From the NCBI GenBank assembly GCA_021229015.1, contig CM037785.1:43112543-43176542 (forward strand): DNA of 64,000 bases. Reading direction: 5' to 3'. This stretch comes from Solen grandis (Eukaryota > Mollusca > Bivalvia > Adapedonta > Solenidae). Under the pieces are notes generated by a model that did no database searches, was not told where the DNA came from, and worked only from the letters and a program-made list of their open reading frames with translations. Made by a program: the position numbers and the translations under genes. Positions 23,001 through 38,000 of the stretch are shown piece by piece (positions within the stretch are counted from its first letter, which is position 1; each line of letters opens with the position of its first letter).

Positions 23001-26000
23001 AACTTCGTTTTGGAGACTTAGTAACAGTTCACTGTTACAATTATTACTTGTTTATCTCTGTAATCATAGATTTTGATAGCAAATTTGTAGATAAATCAGA
23101 ATACCAGACACACATATTAGGTTTCCCATTATGATGTTGGCAGTATTCATATCTCTCTGTGTATGAAAATTAATTCATTGTCAAACTTTTACAGATCTGA
23201 TAGAAGAAAACTTCTTCACATCCATCCATAATACAGTGTACTTCGCTGTGAGTGTCCTGGAACTACAGAAGAAGTAAGTCAGCATTGCACTTTAACCCTT
23301 TACTTCATGAATATTCATGTATGAATTTATGACTCAAAGAATATTACCATAAGTAGCTGAACTTTTAATCTTATGTAAAATGATGGATTTTTTTTTTTCC
23401 TTTACCGTGCAGGCTGTAGAATCTGAATTTCAGTATTGTATGAGCAAACAGAGGTGACCCTGATCAGACAGCTGTATGATCTGGATCTCCCCTGTTCGCC
23501 AATGTTGTCAAAATGATATATTATTAGAATCAGAAGGTCAGTGCCCTTGTGGCAGAAAATGCAACATATAATCTTTGCACACATGCAGATATATATGTAT
23601 ATATAATTAATAATTACTTACACCCCTATATATGACTTTTAGCTCACCTGAGCACGTGTGCTCAGAGTGAGCTTTTGTCACCACCATTGTCCGTCTTCAA
23701 CAATTGCTTGTGAACACTCTAGAGGCCACAGTTTTGGCCCAATCTTCATAAAATTTGGTAAGGATGTTTGTTGATATGATATCTTGGATGAGTTTGAAGT
23801 TGGGTCATGTGGGGTCAAAAACTAATCACTAGGTCATATCTTAGAAAATTAAAAAAAAAAAAAAAAAAAAAACTTGTGATCACTCTAGAGGCCATAACTT
23901 AAGCCCAATCGTCATAATATTTGATCAGAATGTTTGTCTACATAATATCTTGAATGATTTTGAAATTGGGTCACATGGTGTCAAAAATTAGGTCACCAGG
24001 TCAACAGAGCTACAGATAATTTTAAAGTCTAAATGATATTTACCCCCTCTAATCTTTTTTAATGCTGAAAACTGAAAATTCAGATTTTTTTACACCCCCA
24101 TCATAAAACTAAATGACACTTATATTTAAAAGCATCTGCCTCTTACATTGATATACCATGATAAACAAGTATCAGCATTCTCTGTACCTTGCAGCTTAGT
24201 GACAAAATTTTAGAAGTTCTATATGAAGAGCTATGTACAACACTCCTTATATTATTTTCCAACTGAGATAATAATATTATTACAAACTGTCAAAAATGTT
24301 CGACTACGGTTGCATCTCTGACAGTTTAACTTAACAGTTTCATCAGAAATGGAATCACCGGCATGTTTCTTAGAAGCATTTTCGGTCATAATAATGCTGT
24401 CATATATTATTTCTTCAAATATTTGCTTGGTAATAGATCCTGCAATTCATTTTCATTTTTGAAAAAAATGGGAATACTAGGATTGTTTGCATTGCTTAAT
24501 ATTTTCTCTTTAATCGCTCCGGTTTGCTTCTACATGCCATTATAGCATCTACACGATACGCATGGTACCTGAATAACGATAACTTAGAAGAAGTAACCAA
24601 CATCATGGTTCCCGACTATCAAGAACGTTAACTACTACAGTACACAAAAGAACCGGGGACCAATGTTAAAACCCTGACTAGTTGATACCATAAAATTGAT
24701 TTGGAATAAGAATACCGAAATACGTGTAATGTTGAGTAAAAATGCTGATTGGACATTTCAAATGCGTTTTTTCACCCTTCAATTTAGTTTTCAATGCATT
24801 TTTACGAAAAAATAATGCCTAAAAACGCGTCTTATCTGTAGCTCTGGGTCAACTCTTAGAAAAAATTAAAACAAAGACTAGGTCACCAGGTCAAATCTTA
24901 GAAAAACCTTTTGAACACTCTAGAGGCCAAAGTTTTAGCCCAATCTTCATATTATTTGTTTAGGATGTTTGTCTACATGATATCTTAGACAAGTTCGAAA
25001 TATGGTCACATGGGTTAAAAAATTAGGTCATTTGGTCAAATCTTAGAAAAACCTTGTGAATACTCTAGAGGCTACATTTACTTTATAAGAAGGATCTTAG
25101 AAAAACCTTTTGAACATGCTTGAGGCTACATTTTTGGCCTAACCTTCATGTAACTTGGTCAGAATGTTTGTTTACATAAAATCTAGGATGAGTTCAAAAC
25201 TGGTCACATGGGGTAAAAAGTAGGTCACCAGGGCAAATTTTAGAAAAACCTTGGGAACACTCCAGAGGCTACATAAAATTAATGAGATAAAAACAGGCGT
25301 TTTAAAAATTGGGAATTTTTCCCTTTTTAATTTATAAAATATACTGCATGAAATCCCAGATGAGTGCAAATTTAGGTAGGATCAAAATCTAGGTCACTTA
25401 GTCAAATGTTAGAAAAACATTGCAAACACTTAGATGCCACATTTTTTGTAATCATGCCTAACACAGTCCTCATGCTTTAGCTAACCTGAACTAATTATAA
25501 GAGCTACCAGTAAGTTTTATTGGTGTAATATTTTGAAAACAGGATTCAGGATTCCTTTTATGTCCTCACTTTGAAGGGGGTAGTGTGTATTTCTAGTTAA
25601 CTCTTATCTTTGGCATTAAAGAATAACTAGCTAAGCAGATGTATGTTGTTTTGTTTCCTGAGTGCAGCTTTTTTCCCTCTACAACCATCAGTGTATTTTA
25701 CAGATTCCTGATGCTGCTGGACAGAGGGACACTCCGCCTTCTGTCTGAAAACCACAGGATTGCAGTGTACTCCTCCCAACTTCAGACCTGGATAGAGGAG
25801 ACATACAATAAAGCTGAAGCCAAGGTAAGTCCCTGTTTAAATGTCTTTTGTAGATTTTATATGTATAGTAGCCTGAAAAGCAGTCTGAATAAGGGCTTTT
25901 TGTGGGAATATGGTTGGTATTTTGATATATTCCTTTTAATGCAAAAAACTATATAAAAAAGGTTCTAATTTCAATGTAAAATTTCCCAGTAATTTCATAG

Positions 26001-29000
26001 AGAAAGAGGTGTGTGTGGTGGGGGTGCAGTTTGGCAAATAATGACAAAGATAGAGACTTTTCCTCCACACAGACAGCTTATAAATAACATTGTTGATAAA
26101 CTGATTAACATATACATTTAATTACGTTTTAATTTCATTCTAAACTGTTTTTTCCTAATTTCTAACAACTATGCATGACAATACCTAATTTGAAGGCTAT
26201 TGGCATTCCCCTAAAACAATGAAAAAAATCCATGCTTTCATAGTGATAGATATACATTGGGCGAAAAAGGTCATATTTAAATTAGGGGAGATTAAAATAG
26301 TCTACACTGAAGATCATGATGTACTGCCTAGTTCCTTTCAAAAGTCTGCATTTCAAATTTATCAAGAAGTCTTTGTTTTTGTTTCATAGATTAACTAGTC
26401 AGTTATATTCATTTAATTAGATTCACCCAAGAAAATACTATAACTTCAATTTTGATGAGAATGATATTAAATTAGAATTAATTTATAAAAAAAAAAATAC
26501 TTTTATAGTTTTGCTTAAGACACTCAAACTTCAAACATGAAGGAAACCTGGAGTTCTCATCCAAAACTTTTGGCCTTTCCATTTTTTCCTCATTATTTAT
26601 CTGCTATTGAAATATTAGCTTAATTGCCACCACTTCATGAGGTGAAATGTACCTGTTGACCAGTTCAAATTTTCATCAAATCTTCTAAGTGCCCAAGGAA
26701 AATGACTGATAATAATCAACTTTAAAATTAGTAACTCTGAAAAATTCATTGTAATAAGATAAATTTAAGTTTCCAGTGGTTTTAATTTTGTTCTCTTATT
26801 TTCTTTTTGATTTCAGAAGGGACCAGCCTATCCAAGATCTCCGATCGGCAGTGTGTCGTTTCAAGCAGATACCGACAATAGAAGAAACTTCCCCAATGAT
26901 AAATCATTCCATCTGTTTAAGAGACAGAGGTAAAGTGATTTGAAATGACATAAAATTGATACAAAATTGCAAATAAAAGTGTTTCTAATTCAGTTGCTAA
27001 ATGGGCTCTTACTATCCTGTATTGTCTAGTATTAATGTAACATCGATTTTGGATTATTTTTTTTTTTTTTAAAGACTAGTCCTTTTCATTACTGTCAGCT
27101 TTATTTTCTGAATCAAAGGAAATCTTAACAAGATCAAAATGCATGATATCATATCATTCCATGCTTGAAACTGCAAAAGCTGCATGACTGTTGACAGTGA
27201 GAATCAAATTTTGGAATAAAATATAGAAAACTCATGAAGTATAACAAATGAACTTGGTAGCTCTGCCCTGTCTGGAATATGATTAACATAATTATCACAT
27301 TTCAGGGATGGTTTTTATGAGTTAATCAGAGAATGGGAGGCTAGCCACATGAACCCCAATTACAACATGGCAGAGATGTTTGGTGACAGAGTGCGGGCCC
27401 TGGTTAACCTGAAGACTGACTTGGCCAACTATATACACTTTGCCAGACTCTTTCAGTCACAACTTATCGCAGTATGTAACACTTTCATTCATTTTTTCCC
27501 TATATTGTTTATTTGTATGGTTATGATCCATGTTAATTGCCGACAAGTTTATCTTAAAGATAAAAAGATACTGATATTTTAAAATTTTTGTTAGAATTTT
27601 GTGTATGTACAAATGAATAGTTTGCCAACTTGATTTTGTTGGAACAAGTGCCCTTTTCTTTGTAAAGCATTTAACACTGGCTACACCTTTGTACCAAGAG
27701 CCCAAATAAATTCAAAACTCATCATAAATTTAAATCTAGTGCACATTGGGTGTGAAAATTTATAAACATTGAATGACAGAACATACATTTGTATAATTTG
27801 TGAAAAAAAAGGGTAAAATTGCATCCAGAAGTATTAGCCATCAGTGACTGTTTTGGCCAGTCAAATTTTAGAACCAAGTTGCACATGGTGTAGCCAAAAT
27901 AAACCTGTCATTTGCTTAGAAAAGAATTCTGAATAGTAATGAAACGCAAGAAAATGACCCCTTCTTCCCCTTCAAAGACCCTGTTCCCATTATTTCAGAG
28001 AATGAAAATAATAACATAAGATTAAGATTATTGTATGACAGTATATTGGTGTTATTATTTAAATTATTCACATTTTCTTCTCAAATGCCTCCTTTTCAAC
28101 CAAGAGGGACAATTAAATCTTGCCTGTTTTAAAATTAGGAGAACAGAGTGGTTCACTTTGTGATATATGGCTAACCTTTTTCACAAAATTTGCACAGAAG
28201 CATTAGATAGAACCAACAACCTACTGCATATCAGCTAGAAGGCTGCCTCACATGAAAAGTGAACCTGCTGGGACTCGAACCTACAGCAGTGAGTGCTAAA
28301 TTATAGTACTGTAAGTCGAAAGAGACAAGAACCACTAAAGCATGGAGGCTCTTTCAAGATTTGTATGTCTTTGTGAAAAAAATAAATTATTCAGATGTGC
28401 AAAGGAGATGGGAGTGTCAGAGCCAATGAGGATGATGATGATGAAAATATTGCACTGCTGAGCAAGCTGAAGAGAACAAATCCTGAAAAGTTTAAGAAGT
28501 AAGTGCATAATAGTCAGATGGTGTGAAGTTTTGTACATTGGATGTGCACTGAGACTGGTATTTGAATGAAACAAGTATGATACAAAATAGCTGTATTGAT
28601 TATGGGACCATGATACATGAAATTGCTTATAACATTTGTATCTCATGGCATGATAAATGGCTATAAGTTTTTTCATTGTTGTCAAATGTAAGTTTGACAT
28701 TTTCTTACATATGGCACTTGCATACATTTTAGTGTAGGATATGCACAGTTTTGATTAAATGAAATTAATGTTATTTGAGTTGCAAATTACATGCAGTATT
28801 TAAGTTCTTATGTGTAGAATAAAAAAGTCTTGCCAAATATATATGCCTGTTGTCACATGTCTGTTTTCAATAAAGGTTACAGGAACGATTCATCAAGCCC
28901 CTCAGCTGTGGAGGCCCTTGTCCGCCCCCATCCTTCCCAGGTATCCAAGAGTTCTTCCGGGACTTCATTGTGGTCGCATGTAACCCCCTCTTAAACCAAC

Positions 29001-32000
29001 ACCTATCAGACATGTTTGCCAGCAAGGTGTCGGAGCTGAATGAGACAAGTTTCACCAGTACTGATGAAGATGATGCCACAGATACAAATGGGGATGAAGA
29101 GGTGATACACCAGCTTGGAACTATTCTATACATGTTTCCCTTTGTATTTCATTTTAATTAAGCACAATATTTTCCTTTCATTCTGTCTTTAATAGTTTTA
29201 TATCATGCTGTTAAAGGCATATTGGTCCAAAACATTAAAAGACGGTTTTGAAGATGATATTCTTGCATAAACATTCAGATACAAAGTATAAGATAAATTT
29301 TGATGCAGCAAGTAAATGTACTGTAATGAAAATTTGTTTTGAATATTCTAATGATTTACTCTAAAGTTTTATGACGGCTCAAAGTTGCTATTAATAGAAA
29401 GATCAATTTTTATGATAATGAAGCCAAAATCATCTGCCAGTAGCTATCCTAGAATATAATTATTGAAAGCTATTAGAATTTATCCAGGTTTTATCATGAA
29501 GCTTATTTTAGTCTCCAGGTATACTTTTAGTTACAAATGAAGTGACTTTGCAGGAGAGGGAGGTGTTCTGCTCTGTGCTGCTGAGTCTGAGACTGGTGGG
29601 CAAGTTCCTGGGGCTGGTCACTTTTCTGCCCTACCAGTCTCCAGACAGACTACCTGACACCATGGAGCCTACATACTTGGCCATCAGGAACAAGGTACCC
29701 ACTGCAGACCAGCTGTGTGCTGTTTCAATCATTTGAACATTATTAATCGAATATCATTGTCTGGCCGACTTCTGGTAGCTTCACCTGTTTTAATGCAGCT
29801 AGTTTCTGCTTACAATATCCTGTCCCGCACCAATTTCTAATTTTTTTTTTTGATGATTATAGCAAATTGTATAGTTCAGCCTGCCACACAAAGACTTGTT
29901 TTATGTAACAAAATACATTTTTATGCACTAAAAAATTTCATTTTTCTTATAATTTCCAGTAATCATTTGGACTCTAATTTTTATTTCCCCACCATGAAAT
30001 GGCAACGGGCATATAGTTTTACACCTGTCTGTTTGTGTGTGTTAGTGTGTGCATCTGTGTGTAATTTTGCACAAGTGATCTTTAGGACAAGACAATGTGT
30101 TACAAACAAGAACCAGGTTGCTAGCTTGAAGGTTAAGGTCACTGTACTCAGTTGACATTAAAATTGCATCTCAGCTGTAGCTTTGTTGTGAATGAACTTG
30201 TTTTGAAATTACTCAGCACAAATGATCCCTTGGATAAGATGATGTATCACAAACAAGAACCTAGTTATTAGCTTCAAGGTCAAGGTCACAAAAGTATGTC
30301 CAGTTTAAAATTAGTGCCAGCAGTCCTGTCCAGGCTATATCTTTGTTGTGTATATTCATGTTTTGAAATAACTCCATATAATGGATCCTTAGGACAAAAA
30401 AATGTGTCAGAAACAAGTACCAGGTTTGTAGCCTTAAAGGTCAAGGTCACATCACTTGATTGAGGTCAGGGTTACAGTGCTCACCTGATTTTAAAATCAT
30501 CTTTTATATTTCTTATCATATTCACTGACAAAAATATCAAACAAACAAAATTGCAGGGGCATCCCTGTCCTAGGGACACATTTCTAGTAAGAGAAAATTC
30601 TTTTGACATCACAATTTTGTCAAAAATAATATTTAGGATTAATGTAAGTCCAACTACTCTACAAATGTCTTGACTATAATTCTGTTCATGTCAGAACCAG
30701 CCCCCACTGGATTTGGTAGTGTGTCTCCAGAAGGCTGTGATGTCCGGCACACTGACCCTCACCGTCCCCTGGGTGGTTGAGTTCCTCTCTATGATGGATG
30801 CCATGGCTGCAAAACTGGACCACTTCCAGCTGGTTTTGTTTCTCCTCCTCTACATACACAGGTAGGCCATCATTCTACTGCTTCCTATATGAGATAAAGT
30901 AGCTCCAATACATGTTATGATCTATAAAATGCAAATAATAGCTTTAAATTGTGATCACATTTTAAGCTTCCCCTTCCCTGCTTCAGAACTGTCAGGAACA
31001 TGACATGATAAGTTGGATAAGTTGGAGTGTATAACTTGTTCAGACTGAGAATAATTTGAAGGGTGATCAGGTTCTATACTGGTCTTTAATGTAGCTTCCT
31101 ATGAATGCAATTAGAGATAAGGAAAAAAAAACTGTGTAAAATTGTATGATCTTGGTTTTCAATGGTCAGTCAGCATGTCTGATTTGTAAAGAGAATATAT
31201 TCTGTCCTGAAGTATCAATTATAGGTTTAGTAAGCTGCTGAATGATTTCATTTCTGTCAGAATCTTTCAGGATGACACTGAACTATTGATAAAAATTGAT
31301 GAACATTAAATGAAATTTACTGAAGTTAGTTAAAACTAAAAGATAAAAATGACTTTTTATGAATACTTTTCACATGTCTCCTTGTATGTTTATTGGTTGT
31401 TCTCTTTTATTTTAACTGTGTATGGGTTTATTGTCATACTGGCAGTATTTCTCCAGCAATAGAACACTTGGCCCACCTATGTGAAGACTTGTTTAATTGT
31501 ATATAACATTCCAATCTCTCCAGGTCTGTGTGGATACAGATGCAGGATGATATGTGGTATGGTAACCTGATGATTGTGTCAGTCATCAGCTGGCTTCTGG
31601 AGGTGAGTTATGTCCCCTGCCTGTCCAGTGTTTGCTAACCTCCCTGGTTCAATTTTTTTAGGGGCATGACCTGTATTTCACAAAACTTCCTCAACTCAAA
31701 AATCTCAATTTCTGTAACACTTTAGGTAAACTAATAAAATGAAAGCAAATACCAATTTACTCAAAAGCACGATGATCATAACTTGTTGATAAAAGTCTTC
31801 TCTCTAGGTCAGTAAATAAAGAAGTTTTGAATTTAAGAAAGTCTCAGATTGGGATATTTCGTGATTTCTGGGCCAGATTGTCAAATTTTAATTTCTATTT
31901 AAGGCGTATTTGCATATTTACTTTTAGTTAAGATTTTAAGTAAAAATTTTTGGTGATCAATAAATGGCAGGACTCTCTTTTAAGATATTACATGATTATG

Positions 32001-35000
32001 GAAATACAGTGTTGATATAATTATTTTGTAACAAACTCGCATGCTTGTGTAGTTAAAAATAGTTTTGGTTGCATTGATTGGAAATTTTTTACCAGTTATC
32101 GAAAACCCTGCCAATTGTCAAAATATTTCTATCATGGAATTTTCCATTCTTCATTTTAATGATTTTTTTTCAGAACCCTATGATCCCAGATGGCTTTTTC
32201 TTTAATGAAATCCCTGAAGACGTCACTGAGAAACTAAAGGGACATTTGCCATCATTAGCAGCTCTTGTGAGTACATATTTATGGTGATTTTTAGTACACC
32301 AATTATCATTATAATAGTTTTGTTTTCATACCTTTAGGACACAGCTTTAATTTACAGTTTTAAGTTTTCTCCTTTCTACGAGCACTTAATTGATGAGTTT
32401 CAACTATACCTTCTTATGATCTAAAGCAAACAAAAGACATACATGTATAAGTTTCACTGTGGAGATCCAAGTTGCAGACATGTTTTGTGATAATGTCATT
32501 CTATTAAAATGCTGGTTGTATGTAGTTTCAATTTTTGTGTCACCACACTTTTTCCGTCAAACTTCATCAGGTGACATATGTGTTCCAGAGAACACTCTTG
32601 TGTTTTTGCATCAATTATATTCATCCAATGTATTTGATTGAATTATCCGTACACATGCTGTTTAAAATGGAAATGATAGATTGTTATAGTCAATAAAATA
32701 TGTCTTGTATAAAAATAGAAATATTAAACCCTTAAAAAAGTCAGTGTAATCACAAGCTTAATAAAGATTTGTATGCCCTGTGTCACTTATTTCTGCAGTA
32801 AGTCACTAGTATGTGTTCTGAATGCTTTGTTCCAGGACATGAGGAATTTTGTAGATCAGTCACTCTTCTACACTTGCTGCCCGTATCTTAGTAAGTTTTA
32901 ATTTATTGTGCCACAAGAAGTTCAGTTCATCTTCTGTCCACTGGGAAGCAATTCTTACGGCTTATACTTATTCCTCTCAGTGGTTCCTGGGAAGGACCAG
33001 TAATTTGCACTTAGGAAGGCCATAAAATGTTTGCAGAGCAGGGATCTCATTAATAAATATAACACTGATTTTTATTTGAAAAAAAAGGAAGAAAAAACAG
33101 ACTGGCCGTGGGTCATGGACATTAAATTTTCAATTATTGCTGAAAAACAACAGATTTTTATGCAATTTTAAATGATGATTTTAATTGGAAATCAGTTGTT
33201 AATGAAAACTCTGGAAGACTTTTTTCAAATACTTTTCTTTTCTTACAAGTTGGCTAGTTAATCTGATCCTGAAAAATAATCACTTCTTCTGTTTCATTTG
33301 GATACACAAAATATATAAAACAGTAATCAAAATTAAACTGTCCAAGCTGGACTCTTGCTGTCCCAGCTCCTCCCCTCTCTCTCTTCCACTCCTCTTCCTC
33401 CCTCTTTTTAGTGGTCCCTTAATGGATAATCCCTTTTCATTTCCCCTTGATAAAACGGGGGCAGCTATCCCAGCTTTGTTTTATATCTTCCTTATATGTC
33501 TTTTCCAAACTTACAATAAAAGGATTTCTGTTTGTAATTGTGGAATTTCATTACCATCATTTAATTTGTATCAATTGACAGTGTGTTTTTTTTATATACA
33601 GAATGTTATTTGTTTAATGTAGGTGATATGAAAGCCCTGCTGGTGGAGTTTGCAGTGGGCACCAGCAGTAAGATGTCAGCAGTGAGGAAGATAACTCCTG
33701 TGGCGGCAGATATTCCTGTACAGAAATCTCTTACCCAACGACAGCTGCAGGTAAATATGTAATGTAATAGTTCCTGTTCTGTAATTCAAGTTAAATAGGA
33801 GAAATATGGTACTGCTTAATTACAAAATTAAAATTAAAAATCTGTACACTAATGAATAAGTTCACATTTCTGATACAGATCTTGAAGCTACTAAATTTAA
33901 TCACTGATTAGACACGATGCAATCTTCTGTCTTATGACAACGAACAGGAAACTGACATTTGCTGCTAACATAAAACAAATCGCTAGCTGGTAACTCTTCA
34001 GTTTGAGTCTAAAATATAGACCTTGGAGATTTTTGAGTTAAGGACCAGGCTCATCAGGAGTCATCCTAATCACTACTTAACCCTTTCCCTCATATAGACT
34101 CATTTTGATGCCCTCAATAGGTATCACATAAAGCCTGATCTGCAGAAAACCACAGTTAAACCTTACCAAATTTAATTACAAAAGCCTCATTTCCAGACCA
34201 CTGAGGAGCAGCAAACCGCATAAAACCTGATCAGCCTGCGAGTTACTCGCAGGCTGATCTGGTTTTATGCTGTTCGCATAGGTCTTTTTATGGTGTCCTC
34301 TATGAGGGAAAGGGTTAACTGTAAGTTAGAATATTAAGTAGTAATACAAAACCTCCAGTCAGTGGTAGAGAGAATAAGTATGAATTGTTAAGCAAATTTT
34401 AAGCTCACCTATTCTAAGTATAGGGAGAGTTTTTCTACTCACCCGAGGGGTGGTGTCGCTGTAACAGTTAAGTTTTTTGTACCACCTCATTTAATCATTG
34501 AACCCCTTAAGGTATTGTTTTGATACTTGGAATACTTGTATATGACCACCAACCCAACCTGTAGGCAAGAGGGGATAACTCTGTCTTGGATGTTGACCAT
34601 ATGATGGCCCTTTTTCGACTTAGAATCTTGGTTATGTTTTCCGTACCACCTCACTTTCTCACTGAACCCCTTAAGGTATTGCTTTGAATACTTGTATATG
34701 ACCACCATTCCAACCTGTAGGCAAGAGGGGATAACTGTCATGGATTTTGACCAAATTAGGCCCTTTTTTTACTTAGAATCTAGGTTAATGTTTTTGTACA
34801 ACATTTTTAAGTCTCCCAAACAATGTTTAGGGACTTATTGTTCTTCTTCTTTCTTCCTGCGGCAAATTTGTATGGGCCATATCTCGGAGGCTGCTCAACC
34901 TATCTTTACAAAACTTCACACACTTATAGTCCTCAATGAGTAGTGGGGCCTTCCTGATTATTTTAAATGGGGGTCCCTGGGGGTCAGACCCCACCCCCTC

Positions 35001-38000
35001 AAAGTTGAATTTATGCGTAAAAAATAATCTTTCAAATTCCAACTCTGAATCAAATACTTTTTGTTCCTTAAAATGAGAAAAATGAATAAGACTACTTTGG
35101 TGTCCCCCGAGGTCACCCAGGGGTCAGGCCCCACACTCTAAATTTTACTTAAGACCTTATATCTTAAAAACTTTTCAGATCCCCACCCTTAAACCATATA
35201 TATTCTTGTTCCTCATGATGAGATGGATTGAATGGTACTTCCATTATGTTTACATAGGTCACCAAGTGGTCAAGCCCCACATCATTTCTACTTATGACGT
35301 TATATCACAAAAAATGTTCAGATCCCTACCCCTAAACAATATATAATCTTGTTCTCATGATGAGACAGATTGAATTGTACTTCTTTAGTGTCCCTGAGGG
35401 GTCACAAAGGGGTCTGGCCCCACCTGTCAGTTTTACTTCTGACCTTTATTTAAAAGATATGAGATCCCCATCCATAAACCATATATATTCTTGTTCCTCA
35501 TAATCAGATGGATTGAATGATACTGTATGATTGTCCAAGGAGAAACTTCGTAAACTTTTTATACTTGCTTACTTTTTCACTGAACCCTTTGAGATATTGC
35601 CTTAAAACTTGGAATACATGTTTATATCCTTTGTTTACTTTTTGATAATACAGTGATTCTTATTTTGCCTTTTACTGCAATATTTATCTATATTGACGAG
35701 CATTAGAACAAAGTGTGCTGTCTTACTGTCAGCTCTTGTTCAATGTTTAGTTTAAGTAAAAGTGGATAAAGCATGCTAAAAATTTTCCCATATTATCCAG
35801 CTACAAATGGAAGAGAACTTCTTCCACAACCACCCGGCTTCCTTGAGGAGGGTGGTGGAGTTTGTTGCGGATAGGTCTGCATCCAACTACATCAAGAAGT
35901 TCCGGGCCACTCTGCTGCAGGAGTCTATCACTGAGGGCAAGGAGAGAGTAGTCAAGCAACTACTGGCTAGAGTGGAGGGATCCCCTGTTAGTAAACTTAA
36001 GGTGAGAAAAGGCTTATGTTTAAACATTGGAATGGCAGTCAGCAGCGAAAGGTATTTGATGTATAATTCATAGTAAGGTCTTTATGGTTGCCTGATTTTT
36101 ATATGCAGCCGGAGGCGGTTGTATATTGTCATCATCTCCATCTGTCCGTCCACATTTTTATGCTCACCGAAGGTGACGCATATAGTCGCCGCTTCGTCCG
36201 TCCGTCTGTCCGTCCGTCCGTCCGTCACACTTTCCTTGTCCGGACTATTTCTCAGGAACTAACGGCTTGAATTCAACAAAACTTTATGGGAAGCTTTATT
36301 ACCAAGAGGAGATGCGCATATCGTCAGCATGACCCGATTCCTAAATTTTTCACAGAGTTATGGCCCATTGACTTTTCGGCCTATAGTACATATTGCATGA
36401 TTCTTGTCCGGGCTATTTCTCAGGAACTAATGGCTTGAATTCAACGAAACTTTATGGGAAGCTTTATTACCAAGAGGAGATGCGCATATCGTCAGCATGA
36501 CCCGATTCCTAAATTTTTCACAGAGTTAAGGCCCTTTGACTTTTTGGCCTATAGTTCATATTGCATGATTCTTGTCCAGGCTATTTCTCAGGAATTAATG
36601 GCCTGAATTCAACGAAACTTTATGGGAAGCTTTATCACCAAGAGTAGATACGCATATCGTCGGCGTGACCTGGTTCCTCAATTTTTCACAGAGTTATGGC
36701 CCATTGACTTTTCGGCCTATAGTACATATTGCATGATTCTTGTCCGGGCTATTTCTCAGGAACTAATGGCTTGAATTCAACGAAACTTAATGGGAAGCTT
36801 TATTACCAAGAGGAGATGCGCATATCGTCAGCATGATCCGATTCCTAAATTTTTCAAAGAGTTAAGGCCCCTGGACTTTTTGGCCTATAGTACATATTGC
36901 ATGATTCTTTTCCAGGCTATTTCTCAGGAACTAATGGCTTGAATTCAACAAAACTTTATGGGAAGCTTTATCACCAAGAGTAGATACGCATATCGTCTAC
37001 GTGACCTGGTTCCTCAATTTTTAAGAGAGTTATGGCCCCTACTACCATGTTGTTGACTAATATTCATGTCATTTGCCTAATTTAACAGGAGATATCATTT
37101 AAACAAAACCCCACAAAATTCAATATGCTAGTAATGTCAATCATAATCATGTCAGCTAATTGTTGTTTAGGCCATTATACACTATTTCAAATATCCAGTC
37201 ATATGTCAAGAGTGTTGGTTAACCTCTTTGATATGAGCACACATTGAAATGTATGACTTAATTTTTAGTAGTATAAAAACTTAAAAAAAATCAATGAAAG
37301 ATCTGATGAGTAACACGTATTATCATATTAAATAGTAAACTGTTACTAAGTCTCCAAATTAGAGTTGGTAAAACATCTCATCTGATGAGGAGAATAGATA
37401 TGATTTAGGAATGGGGATTTCAACATATCCTCCCACCCATTGACCAAGGCCTTATTTGTAACAATGACATTCTTCGGGGAGCATCTGTCAGTTCTACTGA
37501 CTTTCTTGTTTGTGAATGCAACTCCTATGTTCTGACCAAATCAATGGTTGATTGGCCAGTGTCATTACTATAATGGGTAGATGTCCATGAAGCGGTCAGT
37601 TTCCGGTTCATTGATTTTTTCAAGAGACTTGTCCCTTGAAACTTAGTTTCTGTAGCTGATTGATATTGCAGCCTTGTGAATGCAACTCCTCCTAAGTTTC
37701 TGAATGGATTTTTATGAAATTTGGGCAATGTCATTTCTATAATGGGTAGATGTGCATGAAGCAGTGATTTTTGCAATAGTTATGCCTTTCGAAACTTGGT
37801 CTCTATAGCATATTAACTTGAGAATGCAACTCCTAAGTTTCTGAATGGATCTTGATCATTGTCATTACTAGAACGGGTAGAGGTGCGTAAAGCAGGGATT
37901 ATCTGGTTCAGTAATTTTGCAAGAGTTAAGCTCAGTAGGAAAAAAGGATACATATTGACACTGCCTTTTGACCTACTTTCATATCGGAAGCTTATAAATC

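Noticed and set aside
28335..28727. 130-residue open frame on the - strand
   Set aside because: Antisense to a CDAN1 exon and a SINE, with no recognisable domain; composition is that of random AT-rich DNA.
36238..37060. CRISPR-like regular repeats
   Set aside because: The repeats are long contiguous units of about 168 bp without spacers, in an intron of an animal gene.
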